From contig JAJYPA010000048.1 of the NCBI GenBank assembly GCA_021795795.1, forward strand, positions 1 through 29,508: a stretch of DNA of 29,508 nt. Reading direction: 5' to 3'. Origin of the DNA: Pseudomonadota bacterium. Lineage in GTDB: Bacteria > Pseudomonadota > Gammaproteobacteria > Halothiobacillales > Halothiobacillaceae. The position numbers and the translations under genes are program-made. Numbering within the stretch: the first letter of the stretch is position 1; each line of letters opens with the position of its first letter. Below the pieces are notes generated by a model that searched no databases, was not told the origin of the DNA, and saw only the letters and a program-made list of their open reading frames with translations. Below are positions 8,299-17,268 of the stretch, in pieces.

Positions 8299-8350
8299 GC
8301 AGCACAACTCTTGCTTGCCCCGTTAAAAGGGCATATCGCGCAAGAAGTTT

Positions 8351-8701
8351 AGGAACCTCTGATTGAATCCCTCGTGCTACGCGAAGCTGGCGAAGCCCGC
8401 CGAGTTGCTGATCCAAAAGCCGCAAAACGAGGCAGAGGCCGCAGGTCGCAGTTTACGCTACGATGCAAAGCCGATAACGAAGTGTTGCGGCCCATGTTGA
8501 ATGGATAAGGGGCGGCAACCCGCATGGGACGGGCTTTTGAGGGCGATTTTACGCGGAGCTGGCGTAAGCCCGCTGTGTTGCGCCGCTCACGAATGGAATA
8601 ACCATTAACGCGGAGCTGGCGTAAGCCCGTTTCGCGCCGCGCCTTGCGACTCATCCCTCAAAAGCCAGTCTCGGCCACGAAGGATTCAATCAGAGGTTCC
8701 T
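8351..8701. repeat. 351-bp element bounded by inverted repeats (MITE-like)
   Basis: Positions 8351-8370 (AGGAACCTCTGATTGAATCC) are the exact reverse complement of 8682-8701, and the match goes on for about five more bases with one mismatch. The interior has no credible gene but holds three direct copies of a 21-22 bp unit (8379-8399, 8551-8572, 8608-8629; core AGCTGGCG-AAGCCCG) and an internal inverted pair, GGGCTTTTGAGGG at 8531-8543 against 8655-8667 (12 of 13). This is the form of a non-autonomous transposable element or another dispersed palindromic repeat. No clear target duplication is visible, and I cannot name a parent transposon. Confidence 0.6.
8379..8629 (+). repeat. Three direct copies of a 21-22 bp unit
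   Basis: Copies lie at 8379-8399 (ACGCGAAGCTGGCGAAGCCC plus G), 8551-8572 and 8608-8629. The last two are identical; the first differs from them by a missing base and substitutions. All lie inside the inverted-repeat element. Confidence 0.85.
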
Positions 8702-8703
8702 TG

Positions 8704-8730
8704 AAGCCGGTTATTTTTGACCGGCTTTTT
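8704..8730 (+). terminator. Rho-independent terminator overlapping the stop of the convergent gene
   Basis: AAGCCGGT (8704-8711) pairs with ACCGGCTT (8720-8727) over an 8-base loop, followed by a run of T to 8730. On the plus strand this can end transcripts from the H-NS-like gene. The stem also contains the TAA of the minus-strand gene ending at 8711. The T run is only on the plus side. Confidence 0.7.
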
Positions 8731-9925
8731 CTATGGCTCGCAAGAGCCAGTTTGGTGTGCTTGCCAATTCGTTGATCAGTTGTTTGGCGGCCCGTTCGAT
8801 GACGCCATGTTCCAGCAATAACCGCTCATCTTCGGCCCATTGCTTTACCGCCGCTTCGGGAACGCCCTGGTGCCGTGCGACGCTGATCATCTGGATCATG
8901 GCATCCCGATGCCAGTGTGCTCGTTTGATGCTGCGTTCGTCGGGGATTTCGGCCAGGGCCATGGCGGCTGCGGCAATGAGCGGCGCGCGTTCGGTCTGGC
9001 GATCCTTGTCCCGAAGCAGGAGCTTGGCTGCAAGGGGGGCAGCCGCATCAACGGGGGCGCGGAACAAGAGACAGAGGATATAGGCAATCAGCACATCATC
9101 CTGCACTTCCATCGCTTCTGCGCGTTTGACCCAGAGTCGAATCAATGCGTCCGGTTCGTTGGCCTTAAGAAAGAACAGGGCGCCACGATCGCAATCCGCT
9201 TCACTCAATTCGTTCGATAATTCCGAGAAGGCCAGCGTCCAGAGCGCTTTCTGACCTGTGGAATAGGTATCGTTCAGATGTGATTTGAGTGCTTCCCACG
9301 CCTCGTCACTGCCACCTTGCTCAATGAGTTGTCGTACCAGCAGAGTCAAGGCTTCGACCAGTAACTCTTCTTCGTGGTTTTGAGCGGCCAGAGCGATGGC
9401 TTGCCTGGCCGGTCGCATGGCTTTGAACAGGGCTTTGGCGTTCTGCAATAGTCTGGCCAGATCCAGCAAGGCCTGAATCTGTTGTTCTGGCGGGGTGTTT
9501 GCCTCGGTGAATGCAGAATTGTTCAGTGCCTGTTCCAATGTGCCTATGGCTTGATTCAGATCGCCTTTTGCTGATTGGGCCAAAGCCAGCGTATGGCGCA
9601 AACAGAAATCATCATGTTTTGCCAGCGTGTCCTCGGCCAGCGTGATCGCAGAATCGATTTCCCCGGCTTGAAGTCGGCTGATGCAGAGGGCATCGGCAAT
9701 TCCGGCTATCCGTGGGGACTGTTCATCTGGCAGCCAATGCAGCAACCAGGTCAGTTCCGCTGTATCCACGCGGTCCTGAAGCCACCGTTCGGTATAAAAC
9801 CAGTCGGTGACGCTTCTGATTGAAGCAGGCTCGATATGTTCACGAGAAGCTTCCGTCGTGTTCATCAGCGAGAAGCTGGCTTTAAGTGAATCGGGAAGTT
9901 CGGCGGGTGGGGTGATGGGGGTCAT
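8711..9925 (-). CDS. Unrecognised cytoplasmic helical-repeat (TPR-like) protein
   Basis: A 404-residue protein that I do not recognise as a named family. It is nearly all helix-forming, rich in Ala, Leu and Glu, with no signal peptide or membrane segment. Several stretches have the spacing of tetratricopeptide repeats, for example AGEIDSAITLAEDTLAKHDD followed by HTLALAQSAKGDLNQAIGTLEQAL, at about residues 85-140, and the later parts look like degenerate helical repeats. Such folds usually mediate protein-protein contacts. It is convergent with the H-NS-like gene and has no operon partner, so context gives no function. The start at 9925 has no strong ribosome binding site; an internal Met at residue 21 is an alternative. 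Confidence 0.75.
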   Translation of the reverse strand: MTPITPPAELPDSLKASFSLMNTTEASREHIEPASIRSVTDWFYTERWLQDRVDTAELTWLLHWLPDEQSPRIAGIADALCISRLQAGEIDSAITLAEDTLAKHDDFCLRHTLALAQSAKGDLNQAIGTLEQALNNSAFTEANTPPEQQIQALLDLARLLQNAKALFKAMRPARQAIALAAQNHEEELLVEALTLLVRQLIEQGGSDEAWEALKSHLNDTYSTGQKALWTLAFSELSNELSEADCDRGALFFLKANEPDALIRLWVKRAEAMEVQDDVLIAYILCLLFRAPVDAAAPLAAKLLLRDKDRQTERAPLIAAAAMALAEIPDERSIKRAHWHRDAMIQMISVARHQGVPEAAVKQWAEDERLLLEHGVIERAAKQLINELASTPNWLLRAIEKAGQK

Positions 9926-10049
9926 GTGTCTGTTTTGATGTTCAGTGAATGCTGCAGTTTATCAGACGTGGTTTCTCATGCTGTCCATGATGAAAAATCA
10001 GGGTGCAAAAAATCCCCGATCTATCTGCGATGCTGCTAGTATGCGCGCC

Positions 10050-10399
<350 letters not shown>

Positions 10400-10716
10400 C
10401 TCCCATCTCTGCCGCCATTCGGCGTCATTTTTAGTTCAATCTGTGTCGCCTCTACCGAAACTCGCTGGCGTGAATGCCTGCGATTTTTTTCTATTTTTTC
10501 AATTGTTTATATTGATCTTTTTGTTCTTTGGCCTGTTCTTGGCTCAAGAATCGATCCGATCGAATTTTTTGTCTGGTCAAATAATCACCAGGCATCTTCG
10601 CAAGCTTTGTTAGCAATAGTTTGTAACCCACTGTTTTAATCGGAAAAATTGCGCGCGCTTTTCCTGTGAAGTCGATGTAACTCTATGTGATGTAAAGAGA
10701 AATCACCAAACCCCTC

Positions 10717-10745
10717 TTGTTTGCAGGCAGGTGTGTCGATATAGT
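10717..10745 (+). promoter_or_regulatory. Promoter of the dcw operon (Pmra)
   Basis: TTGTTT (10717-10722) and TATAGT (10740-10745) are 17 bp apart. Transcription would start near 10752, about 30 bp before the mraZ start codon. The upstream DNA (10424-10716) is T-rich with no gene I would support. Confidence 0.6.
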
Positions 10746-10754
10746 GCATCTGTG

Positions 10755-10779
10755 TGGGAAAATGTGGGGAGCAGTGGGA
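10755..10779 (+). promoter_or_regulatory. MraZ operator: three TGGGN boxes
   Basis: TGGGA (10755-10759), TGGGG (10765-10769) and TGGGA (10775-10779) are direct repeats with exact 5-bp spacers. This is the known MraZ binding arrangement in enterobacteria and mycoplasmas. They sit at the predicted transcription start and end four bases before the mraZ GTG, so bound MraZ would block its own operon. Confidence 0.85.
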
Positions 10780-10783
10780 AAAA

Positions 10784-11233
10784 GTGTTTAAGGGAATCAC
10801 CAACCTGAATCTCGATGGAAAGGGACGTTTGGCCATGCCAACGCGCCATCGGGCGGCTTTTGCCGCGGATGAAGGTCAAATGGTGATGACCATCGACGCA
10901 CAAGAGCGCTGCCTGTTGATCTATCCCTTGTCCACCTGGTTGATTATCGAGCCACAAATCGACGCACTCCCTTCCTTTAATGCGCAAGCAAACCGCGTCA
11001 AGCGAATGCTGATCGGTCACGCTACAGAGATCACACTCGATTCCGCCGGGCGCATTCTCGTGCCGACGGAGTTAAGAAGCCATGCCGAACTCGAGAAAGA
11101 GGTCGTGTTGTTGGGCCAAGGCAAGAAACTTGAGCTCTGGTCTCAACCGAACTGGGCTGCACAAACCGAGGCTTTCCTCAGTGAATCCAATGACGGCACC
11201 CTGCCAGCCGCACTGGAGGCTATTTCCCTATGA
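10784..11233 (+). CDS. mraZ: Transcriptional regulator MraZ
   Basis: MraZ is a ring-forming AbrB-like DNA-binding protein that represses the dcw operon by binding TGGGN repeats. The GTG at 10784 (MFKGITNLNLDGKGRLAMP) gives 149 aa, matching the family. An upstream in-frame GTG at 10754 would place coding sequence over the operator and is less likely. The two half-repeats show as DGKGRLAMP near the N-terminus and DSAGRILVP near residue 85. Its TGA overlaps the rsmH ATG. Confidence 0.95.
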   Translation: MFKGITNLNLDGKGRLAMPTRHRAAFAADEGQMVMTIDAQERCLLIYPLSTWLIIEPQIDALPSFNAQANRVKRMLIGHATEITLDSAGRILVPTELRSHAELEKEVVLLGQGKKLELWSQPNWAAQTEAFLSESNDGTLPAALEAISL

Positions 11234-12183
11234 ACAGCATCCCGGTGAGCGCGCAGGAAAAGGCGCAAGACTTGACCCATGAAACCGTCCTGCTCAACGA
11301 GGCGGTAGAGGCTCTGGCCGTGCGCCCCGATGGCGTTTATTTCGATGCGACGTTCGGGCGTGGCGGTCACAGCACCGCCATTCTGGCGAAGCTGGATGAA
11401 CGTGGACGATTGTTTGCGACCGATCGGGATTTGCGCGCACTGGTCATGGGCGAGGCGCTGGCTTCAAAGGATGCTCGTTTTCAGATTCATCATGTGGACT
11501 TCTCATCCGCTGCCCAATGGCTGGTGTCAATGGGGTTGCTGGGCAAGGTGGATGGCGTCTTGTTCGACCTCGGTGTTTCCTCGCCTCAGATCGACGAAGC
11601 GGAGCGCGGATTCAGCTTTCAGCAAAACGGTCCACTTGATATGCGCATGAACCAGCAGGCTGGACAAACCGCTGCCGAATGGCTCGCCCAGGCAGAAGAA
11701 GAGGAAATCGCCAACGTCCTGTATCGACTGGGTGACGAGAAGTTTTCACGGCGTATCGCCCGCCGCATTGTCGAAACCCGCGGTACCCACCCGCTCACCA
11801 CCACCTTCGATCTTGTTCGTTGCATCGTCGAAGCGACACCCCGCCGTGACCCACGCAAGCATCCGGCCACCCGTAGCTTTCAGGCCATCCGGCTGTACAT
11901 CAATCGTGAACTGGACGAGATAGCCGCCGCGTTATCTCAGGTTGTGGACTTGCTATCGGTTGGTGGCCGTCTGGTCGTGATCAGCTTTCATTCGCTGGAA
12001 GACCGGATCGTCAAGAACTTCATCCGCGACGAAAGCACAACGGATAAGGACTTTTTCGGACAGCCCGTGGGGACGGCGCGTTTGTCCCGCGTGGGTGGCT
12101 CGATCCGCGCCTCGGCGGAAGAAATTGCCCGCAATCCGCGGTCGCGTAGCGCCATCATGCGTGTGGCGGAGCGTGTGGCATGA
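11230..12183 (+). CDS. rsmH: 16S rRNA (cytosine1402-N4)-methyltransferase RsmH
   Basis: RsmH (MraW) methylates N4 of C1402 in the ribosomal P site using S-adenosylmethionine. The 317-residue protein has the N-terminal HETVLLNEAVEAL segment, the SAM-binding motif DATFGRGGHS, the acidic motif VLFDLGVSSPQIDEAERGFSF and the C-terminal ISFHSLEDRIVK motif. It starts at an ATGA overlap with mraZ and ends at another with ftsL. A cytoplasmic enzyme that is a constant member of dcw clusters. Confidence 0.97.
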   Translation: MNSIPVSAQEKAQDLTHETVLLNEAVEALAVRPDGVYFDATFGRGGHSTAILAKLDERGRLFATDRDLRALVMGEALASKDARFQIHHVDFSSAAQWLVSMGLLGKVDGVLFDLGVSSPQIDEAERGFSFQQNGPLDMRMNQQAGQTAAEWLAQAEEEEIANVLYRLGDEKFSRRIARRIVETRGTHPLTTTFDLVRCIVEATPRRDPRKHPATRSFQAIRLYINRELDEIAAALSQVVDLLSVGGRLVVISFHSLEDRIVKNFIRDESTTDKDFFGQPVGTARLSRVGGSIRASAEEIARNPRSRSAIMRVAERVA

Positions 12184-12440
12184 AATTTCTGGTCGGCATT
12201 CTGGCTTTGGCAGTGTTCCTGTCTGCTTTGGCGGTGGTGGATACCGCCCAGCGGGATCGTGATCTGACACGCGCACTCAGTATCCATCGTCAGGCCATCG
12301 AGAAATTGAACGTGACCTATGCCGAACTCCAGTTGGAGCAGGGTGCGCTGGCGGCGCAGGGGCGTGTGGATCAAATTGCGCAGACCCGGTTGGACATGCA
12401 CGTGCCTTCAGCCGACCAGGTCACGATGGTGTTCCGATGA
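12180..12440 (+). CDS. ftsL: Cell division protein FtsL
   Basis: An 86-residue bitopic membrane protein. Residues 1-20 form the membrane segment (MKFLVGILALAVFLSALAVV), followed by a short periplasmic coiled coil with a leucine-rich heptad pattern (EKLNVTYAELQLEQGALAAQ). FtsL joins FtsB and FtsQ in the divisome scaffold that activates FtsW-FtsI. Sequence conservation in this family is low, so the call rests on size, topology and position between rsmH and ftsI. Both ends overlap neighbours by 4 bp. Confidence 0.9.
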   Translation: MKFLVGILALAVFLSALAVVDTAQRDRDLTRALSIHRQAIEKLNVTYAELQLEQGALAAQGRVDQIAQTRLDMHVPSADQVTMVFR

Positions 12441-14293
12441 GCCGGGTCATCCATCCTGCAAATCAGCGCCGTCCGGCTCCGATGGAGAAGGGCGCCTTGT
12501 GGCGTTTCTTTGATTGGTTCGGCGGCTGCTGGCGTACCGTGATCGTGCTTGGCTTGTTTGCTGTGCTCGCCTTGATCCTGGTCGGGCGAGCGGTACAGCT
12601 TCAGGTGAGTGAGCAAGGCTTCTACGTGCAGCAGGGCGGGGATCGTCAGCAACGGTTACAGGTGATTCCGGCCCATCGCGGCATGATCACCGACCGTAAC
12701 GGCGATCCACTTGCCATCAGTGTGCCGATGGATGCTGTCTGGGTGAATCCGACCGAATTGACCCGGTTTTATGCCGCACGCAACACGCCTTCGGCCAGGA
12801 AATATGTCGACCAGGACCCGATTAAAACCTTGGCGAGTCTGCTCAAGATTCCGGACGCCAGCTTGCGCTCTCTGGTGGCAGATAACCGCAGCAAACAGTT
12901 CATTTATGTGCAGCGTCAGGTTCGGCCCAGTGTGGCGGCGGCCATCCGCGCGGCCAGACTCCCCGGCGTAGGCCTGCAACGGGAATATCAACGTTTTTAT
13001 CCCACGGGCGATGCAATGGCTTCATTGGTCGGATTTACAAATATTGATGATCAAGGGCAAGCCGGACTGGAAGCCAGTTACAACAACTATCTGGCCGGTG
13101 TGGCGGGGCGGCGGCTGATACTCAAGGACGCCTACGGTCACGAGGTGGATGACCTCGGCGTACAGAAAGAAGCTCAGCCGGGGCACGACTTGGTATTGTC
13201 GATCGATAAGCGCTTGCAGTACCTGACCTACAGCGAATTGGCCCGAGGTGTTGCTGCCAACCACGCCGAATACGGTTCAGCCGTCCTGATGAATGTGGTG
13301 ACGGGCGAAGTGCTGGCGATAGCAACGGTGCCATCGTTCAACCCCAACAACCGCGCCACGATGCAACCCGCTCTGACGCGAAACCGGGCGCTGGTCGATC
13401 AGTTCGAGCCCGGCTCATCCATGAAGCCGTTCACGATTACGGCTGCGCTGGAAAGTGGCCGGTGGCAGCCGGATAGCACCGTGAATACCACACCGGGCTG
13501 GGTTCGCATCGGCGGTTACACCATTCGGGATCATCGTAACTATGGCGTGCTGGATCTGCGCGGCATTCTGGAAAAATCCAGTAATGTCGGTGCGAGTCAT
13601 ATCGGTGAAGATCTGGGCGCCGAGGCCTTGTGGAAGAACATGCGCGCCTTCGGTTTCGGTCAGGAGACAGGCGTGGGTTTCCCCGGCGAGGTGGCCGGGC
13701 GGTTGGAAAATTGGCGGCAGTGGAGTGTGAGCGGTACCGCCGCGCATTCCTACGGCTACGGTCTGAGTGTGACGACCTTGCAACTTGCCGCAGCCTACGC
13801 TGCATTGGCGAATCATGGTCGGTACATCCACCCCAGCCTGCTCAAGCGCGATGCACCGTCGAGCTACGTGCAGGCGGCCCCGGCGCAGTACTGTGATGAG
13901 GTCGTCTCGATGTTGCAGGCAGTCGTCAGCCCGCAGGGCACTGCACCCAAGGCACGCATTGCTGGCTTCCAGATTGCCGGGAAAACCGGGACATCACGCA
14001 TGATCGGCCCCGACGGTACCTATTCGAAAGACAATTACAACACGGTATTTGCAGGTATTGCGCCTGCCAGTGATCCACGCCTGGTGCTGGTCGTTGTGGT
14101 GACCGATCCGCAGCAGGGCAGTTATTACGCGGGCGACGTGGCGGCTCCGATCTTCCACGGCATCATGTCTGGCGCTTTGCGGATGCTGAATATCCGGCCC
14201 GACAACCTGCCGAACGAACCGGCGGAAGTGACGACGGCTTCAGTGCCGTCGTCTACAACTGCAAACGAAAAAAAACGGGCGGGTGGCGCATGA
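12437..14293 (+). CDS. ftsI: Septal peptidoglycan transpeptidase FtsI (PBP3)
   Basis: FtsI is the class B penicillin-binding protein that crosslinks septal peptidoglycan. The 618-residue protein has a cytoplasmic N-terminus, one membrane segment (about residues 35-55, TVIVLGLFAVLALILVGRAV), a pedestal domain (RGMITDRNGDPLA) and a transpeptidase domain. The catalytic motifs are S327-S-M-K330, S381-S-N383 and K516-T-G518. It overlaps ftsL and murE by 4 bp. The tail after the transpeptidase domain is Ser/Thr/Ala-rich and may be disordered. Confidence 0.97.
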   Translation: MSRVIHPANQRRPAPMEKGALWRFFDWFGGCWRTVIVLGLFAVLALILVGRAVQLQVSEQGFYVQQGGDRQQRLQVIPAHRGMITDRNGDPLAISVPMDAVWVNPTELTRFYAARNTPSARKYVDQDPIKTLASLLKIPDASLRSLVADNRSKQFIYVQRQVRPSVAAAIRAARLPGVGLQREYQRFYPTGDAMASLVGFTNIDDQGQAGLEASYNNYLAGVAGRRLILKDAYGHEVDDLGVQKEAQPGHDLVLSIDKRLQYLTYSELARGVAANHAEYGSAVLMNVVTGEVLAIATVPSFNPNNRATMQPALTRNRALVDQFEPGSSMKPFTITAALESGRWQPDSTVNTTPGWVRIGGYTIRDHRNYGVLDLRGILEKSSNVGASHIGEDLGAEALWKNMRAFGFGQETGVGFPGEVAGRLENWRQWSVSGTAAHSYGYGLSVTTLQLAAAYAALANHGRYIHPSLLKRDAPSSYVQAAPAQYCDEVVSMLQAVVSPQGTAPKARIAGFQIAGKTGTSRMIGPDGTYSKDNYNTVFAGIAPASDPRLVLVVVVTDPQQGSYYAGDVAAPIFHGIMSGALRMLNIRPDNLPNEPAEVTTASVPSSTTANEKKRAGGA

Positions 14294-15861
14294 GCATGCT
14301 TCCCTTCAGCCCTCGTACGGTCGGTGAAATCCTGTCCGCGATGAATCTGCAGGTGGCAGATAACGTCGGCTCTGCAACCGCCCATGTCTTTACAGATGAC
14401 TCGCGCGAGGTTGTTCCGGGTGCCGTGTTCATTGCGCGCTCAGGGGTTCAACCGAATATCGAACCATTCATCAGCCAAGCGTTGGCAGCAGGCGCGGTGT
14501 TGGTTGTGACCGAAGCGGATTATGCCGACCCGCGGGTGATTCGGGTTGAGGCTGTCCATTCGTTCGTGCGCCAAATGGTCGGTCGGATTTGTGCCGTGAA
14601 TTTCGATGGCTTGACGATAATCGGCATCACCGGAACCAACGGCAAAACCAGTGTCGCTCAATTCATCGCCGGGGCATTGAGCCGTAGCGGTGCGCCACAT
14701 ACCGCATCGATCGGCATGATCGGCACGTTGGGCGCAGGCTTGTGGTCGCCGGGACTTGAGCACGTGCAGTCAACGGCGAACACCACGCCCGGTTTGCTGG
14801 AAACATTGCGTTATGCGGTCGATTTCATTCGTCAGGGCGTGCGCTACGTCGTGATGGAGGTCTCCTCTCATGCGCTGGCGCAAAACCGCTTGCAGGGTCT
14901 GCCGATCCGCATGGCGGTGTTTACGAATCTGTCGCGCGATCATCTCGATTATCACGGCACGATGACCGAGTACTTTGCAGCAAAAACCAAGCTGTTCGCC
15001 TGGCCCGGATTGCGTGCAGGCATCATCAATTTCGATGAGCCGGAGGCCGATGTCTTGTTCGAGGCGCTGAGCGAATCCGCCGATTGCTGGGCGTATGGAC
15101 TGGGCGATCCGGATTGGCGTGTCGCCGATTGCCAGCAGATTCGGGTGACTTCGATCAAGGCGCTGCCCAAGGGCCTGGATATTCAGGTACGCACGCCGCT
15201 GGGCGAAGCCCGATTGCAACCATCGCTGGTCGGCTTGTTCAATGGTTCCAACATCATGGCCGCGCTGGCGGCGGTACTGGCCTTGGGCATGCCGCTGGAT
15301 ACGGCGATCAAGGCGCTCGATCAGAGTATGCCGCCACCTGGCCGCATGCAGATGATCACCTTGCCGAATGGTGCGCGGGCGTTGGTTGATTATGCGCATA
15401 CGCCGGATGCGCTCGATCAGGTCTTGCGGGCCCTGCGTGATCATCGAGACGCAGCAGGCAAAATCATTTGCGTGTTCGGTTGCGGTGGCGATCGCGATCG
15501 CGGCAAGCGTCCATTGATGGCCCAGGCAGCAGAGCGGTTGGCCGATCAGCTCGTCATGACCTCAGACAATCCGCGCAGTGAAGCGCCAGAAACGATTATT
15601 GCCGAGATGTGCGCGGGCCTGACCGCGCCGGATGCCGCCCAGAATACTGTAATGATCGAGCTCGATCGCAGAAAGGCCATTGAGTCGGCCCTGATGCAGG
15701 CCAAACCCGGTGATTGGGTCCTGATTGCAGGCAAAGGTCATGAGACCACTCAGGAAATCCGGGGCCAACACCTGCCTTTCGATGATGTCGCTGTCGTGCA
15801 CGATTGGATTGCGCAACAAGGGTATGTCGGGGCAAAACGCTTCGCAGGGGGTGCCGTATGA
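14290..15861 (+). CDS. murE: UDP-MurNAc-Ala-Glu:meso-diaminopimelate ligase MurE
   Basis: MurE adds the third residue of the peptidoglycan stem peptide in the cytoplasm using ATP. The 523-residue protein has the Mur N-terminal domain, the ATP loop G115-TNGK119-T, the central-domain motif TNLSRDHLDYHGTM and the C-terminal DNPRSEAP (Asp at 426). The DNPR motif is the known marker for meso-diaminopimelate rather than lysine, so the wall is of the Gram-negative type. Starts with an ATGA overlap with ftsI; ATG at codon 3 is an alternative start. Confidence 0.97.
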   Translation: MSMLPFSPRTVGEILSAMNLQVADNVGSATAHVFTDDSREVVPGAVFIARSGVQPNIEPFISQALAAGAVLVVTEADYADPRVIRVEAVHSFVRQMVGRICAVNFDGLTIIGITGTNGKTSVAQFIAGALSRSGAPHTASIGMIGTLGAGLWSPGLEHVQSTANTTPGLLETLRYAVDFIRQGVRYVVMEVSSHALAQNRLQGLPIRMAVFTNLSRDHLDYHGTMTEYFAAKTKLFAWPGLRAGIINFDEPEADVLFEALSESADCWAYGLGDPDWRVADCQQIRVTSIKALPKGLDIQVRTPLGEARLQPSLVGLFNGSNIMAALAAVLALGMPLDTAIKALDQSMPPPGRMQMITLPNGARALVDYAHTPDALDQVLRALRDHRDAAGKIICVFGCGGDRDRGKRPLMAQAAERLADQLVMTSDNPRSEAPETIIAEMCAGLTAPDAAQNTVMIELDRRKAIESALMQAKPGDWVLIAGKGHETTQEIRGQHLPFDDVAVVHDWIAQQGYVGAKRFAGGAV

Positions 15862-17267
15862 TGCGTGCGTCCCTGCATCAGGTGGCTGACTGGCTGAATC
15901 AATCACGCCCGCTGCCTGATATCGCCATTCAAGGTGTGAGCACGGATACCCGTACCTTGGTGCCGGGGAATCTGTTTGTTGCACTCAAAGGCGAACGATT
16001 CGACGGTCACGATCATCTGTCGGCTGCTTTGGCTGCAGGTGCGGCTGCGGCGGTTGTTGCCCGGTTGAATCCTAAAGTTGATATCTCTCAGATACTTGTG
16101 GATGACACGCTGGCTGCGCTGCAAACCCTCGGAAAATGCTGGCGCGATCAGGTCGATCCCTTTGTGATTGCCATTACCGGCAGCGCGGGGAAAACCACGG
16201 TCAAGCAGTTGCTGGCATCAATGTGCGCTCAAGTTGGTGCCACGCGGGCGACTGTCGGCAACCTCAATAACGACATTGGTGTGCCACTGACCCTGCTTTC
16301 TCTGGATTTAACCGATCAGTTCGCCGTGATTGAAATGGGCGCGAACCACGTGGGTGAAATTGCCCGGCTGACGGCGCTCGCTCGCCCCGATGTGGCCCTG
16401 GTGACCATGGCAGGTACCGCGCACGTAGGCGAGTTCGGTTCCATTGATGCCATCGTTCGGGCCAAGGGTGAACTGTATGCCGGCCTGACGCCGGACGCCA
16501 AGGCCGTCATCAATCTGGATTCGTATGGTGCCGATCGGTGGTGGGCGCATTGCCCAGCGCATCGATCTGGCTTTTCGTTGGCCGGTGTCGGGCGCGCACG
16601 TTGGGCTGGCGAATACGACACCGCCACGAGCCGGCTTAGCGTGTTTGAAGACGGGCAGCCGATGCTGAGTGAACTCGCCTTGCCGTTGCCGGGTGCTCAT
16701 AACGCGACCAATCTGTTGGCGGCTATTGCGGTGGCCCGTACGTCGGGCTTGTCGCTTGAAGCCATCACCAAGGGCTTGCGTGAATTCACGCCACCACCTG
16801 GCCGGATGAGTCTGGTTCGGTGCTCCGATCAGCTCACCGTGATCAACGATACCTACAACGCCAATCCCGAATCCATGCGGGCAGCGCTCGATTATCTGGT
16901 CAGTCTGCCCGGTCGGCACGTAGCAATTCTGGGCGATATGGGCGAGCTGGGCGACCAGACCGACGAGCTGCACGAATCGCTGATTCGTTACGCGCAGACC
17001 TTATCTCTTTACGGATTATTCACCCTGGGCGAAGCCATGAACAAGGCGATCACATCGACCCGGCCGGAACCGGCGCACACGCTTGTGCTTGCTGCCGACG
17101 AGCCGGAAATCATTGCTGAAAAACTGATGCCTTTGCTGGATCGGGTGGAGCGTGATTCGTCCGCAAAGATGCCCGTAACAGTTTTAGTGAAAGGATCACG
17201 CTTTATGCGCATGGAACGGATGATGAACTGGCTCGTGCCTACCCACCCAGAGTCGGAGGCGCACTGA
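15858..17267 (+). CDS. murF: UDP-MurNAc-tripeptide:D-Ala-D-Ala ligase MurF
   Basis: MurF adds D-Ala-D-Ala, the last cytoplasmic step before the lipid stage. The frame stays open further upstream, but the start is taken as the ATG at 15858, which overlaps the murE stop; a second ATG follows immediately. The product is 469 aa. Motifs seen: ATP loop GSAGKTT (residues 108-114), the lysine-loop region [17 protein letters not shown] and [11 protein letters not shown] (from residue 330), typical of MurF. It ends one base before mraY. Confidence 0.96.
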   Translation: MMRASLHQVADWLNQSRPLPDIAIQGVSTDTRTLVPGNLFVALKGERFDGHDHLSAALAAGAAAAVVARLNPKVDISQILVDDTLAALQTLGKCWRDQVDPFVIAITGSAGKTTVKQLLASMCAQVGATRATVGNLNNDIGVPLTLLSLDLTDQFAVIEMGANHVGEIARLTALARPDVALVTMAGTAHVGEFGSIDAIVRAKGELYAGLTPDAKAVINLDSYGADRWWAHCPAHRSGFSLAGVGRARWAGEYDTATSRLSVFEDGQPMLSELALPLPGAHNATNLLAAIAVARTSGLSLEAITKGLREFTPPPGRMSLVRCSDQLTVINDTYNANPESMRAALDYLVSLPGRHVAILGDMGELGDQTDELHESLIRYAQTLSLYGLFTLGEAMNKAITSTRPEPAHTLVLAADEPEIIAEKLMPLLDRVERDSSAKMPVTVLVKGSRFMRMERMMNWLVPTHPESEAH

Positions 17268-17268
17268 T

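Noticed and set aside
8299..8350. Possible terminator directly after the H-NS-like gene
   Set aside because: There is a TGCCC/GGGCA stem and an outer CTTGC/GCAAG pair, but no T run follows. The hairpin at 8704-8730 is a better terminator.
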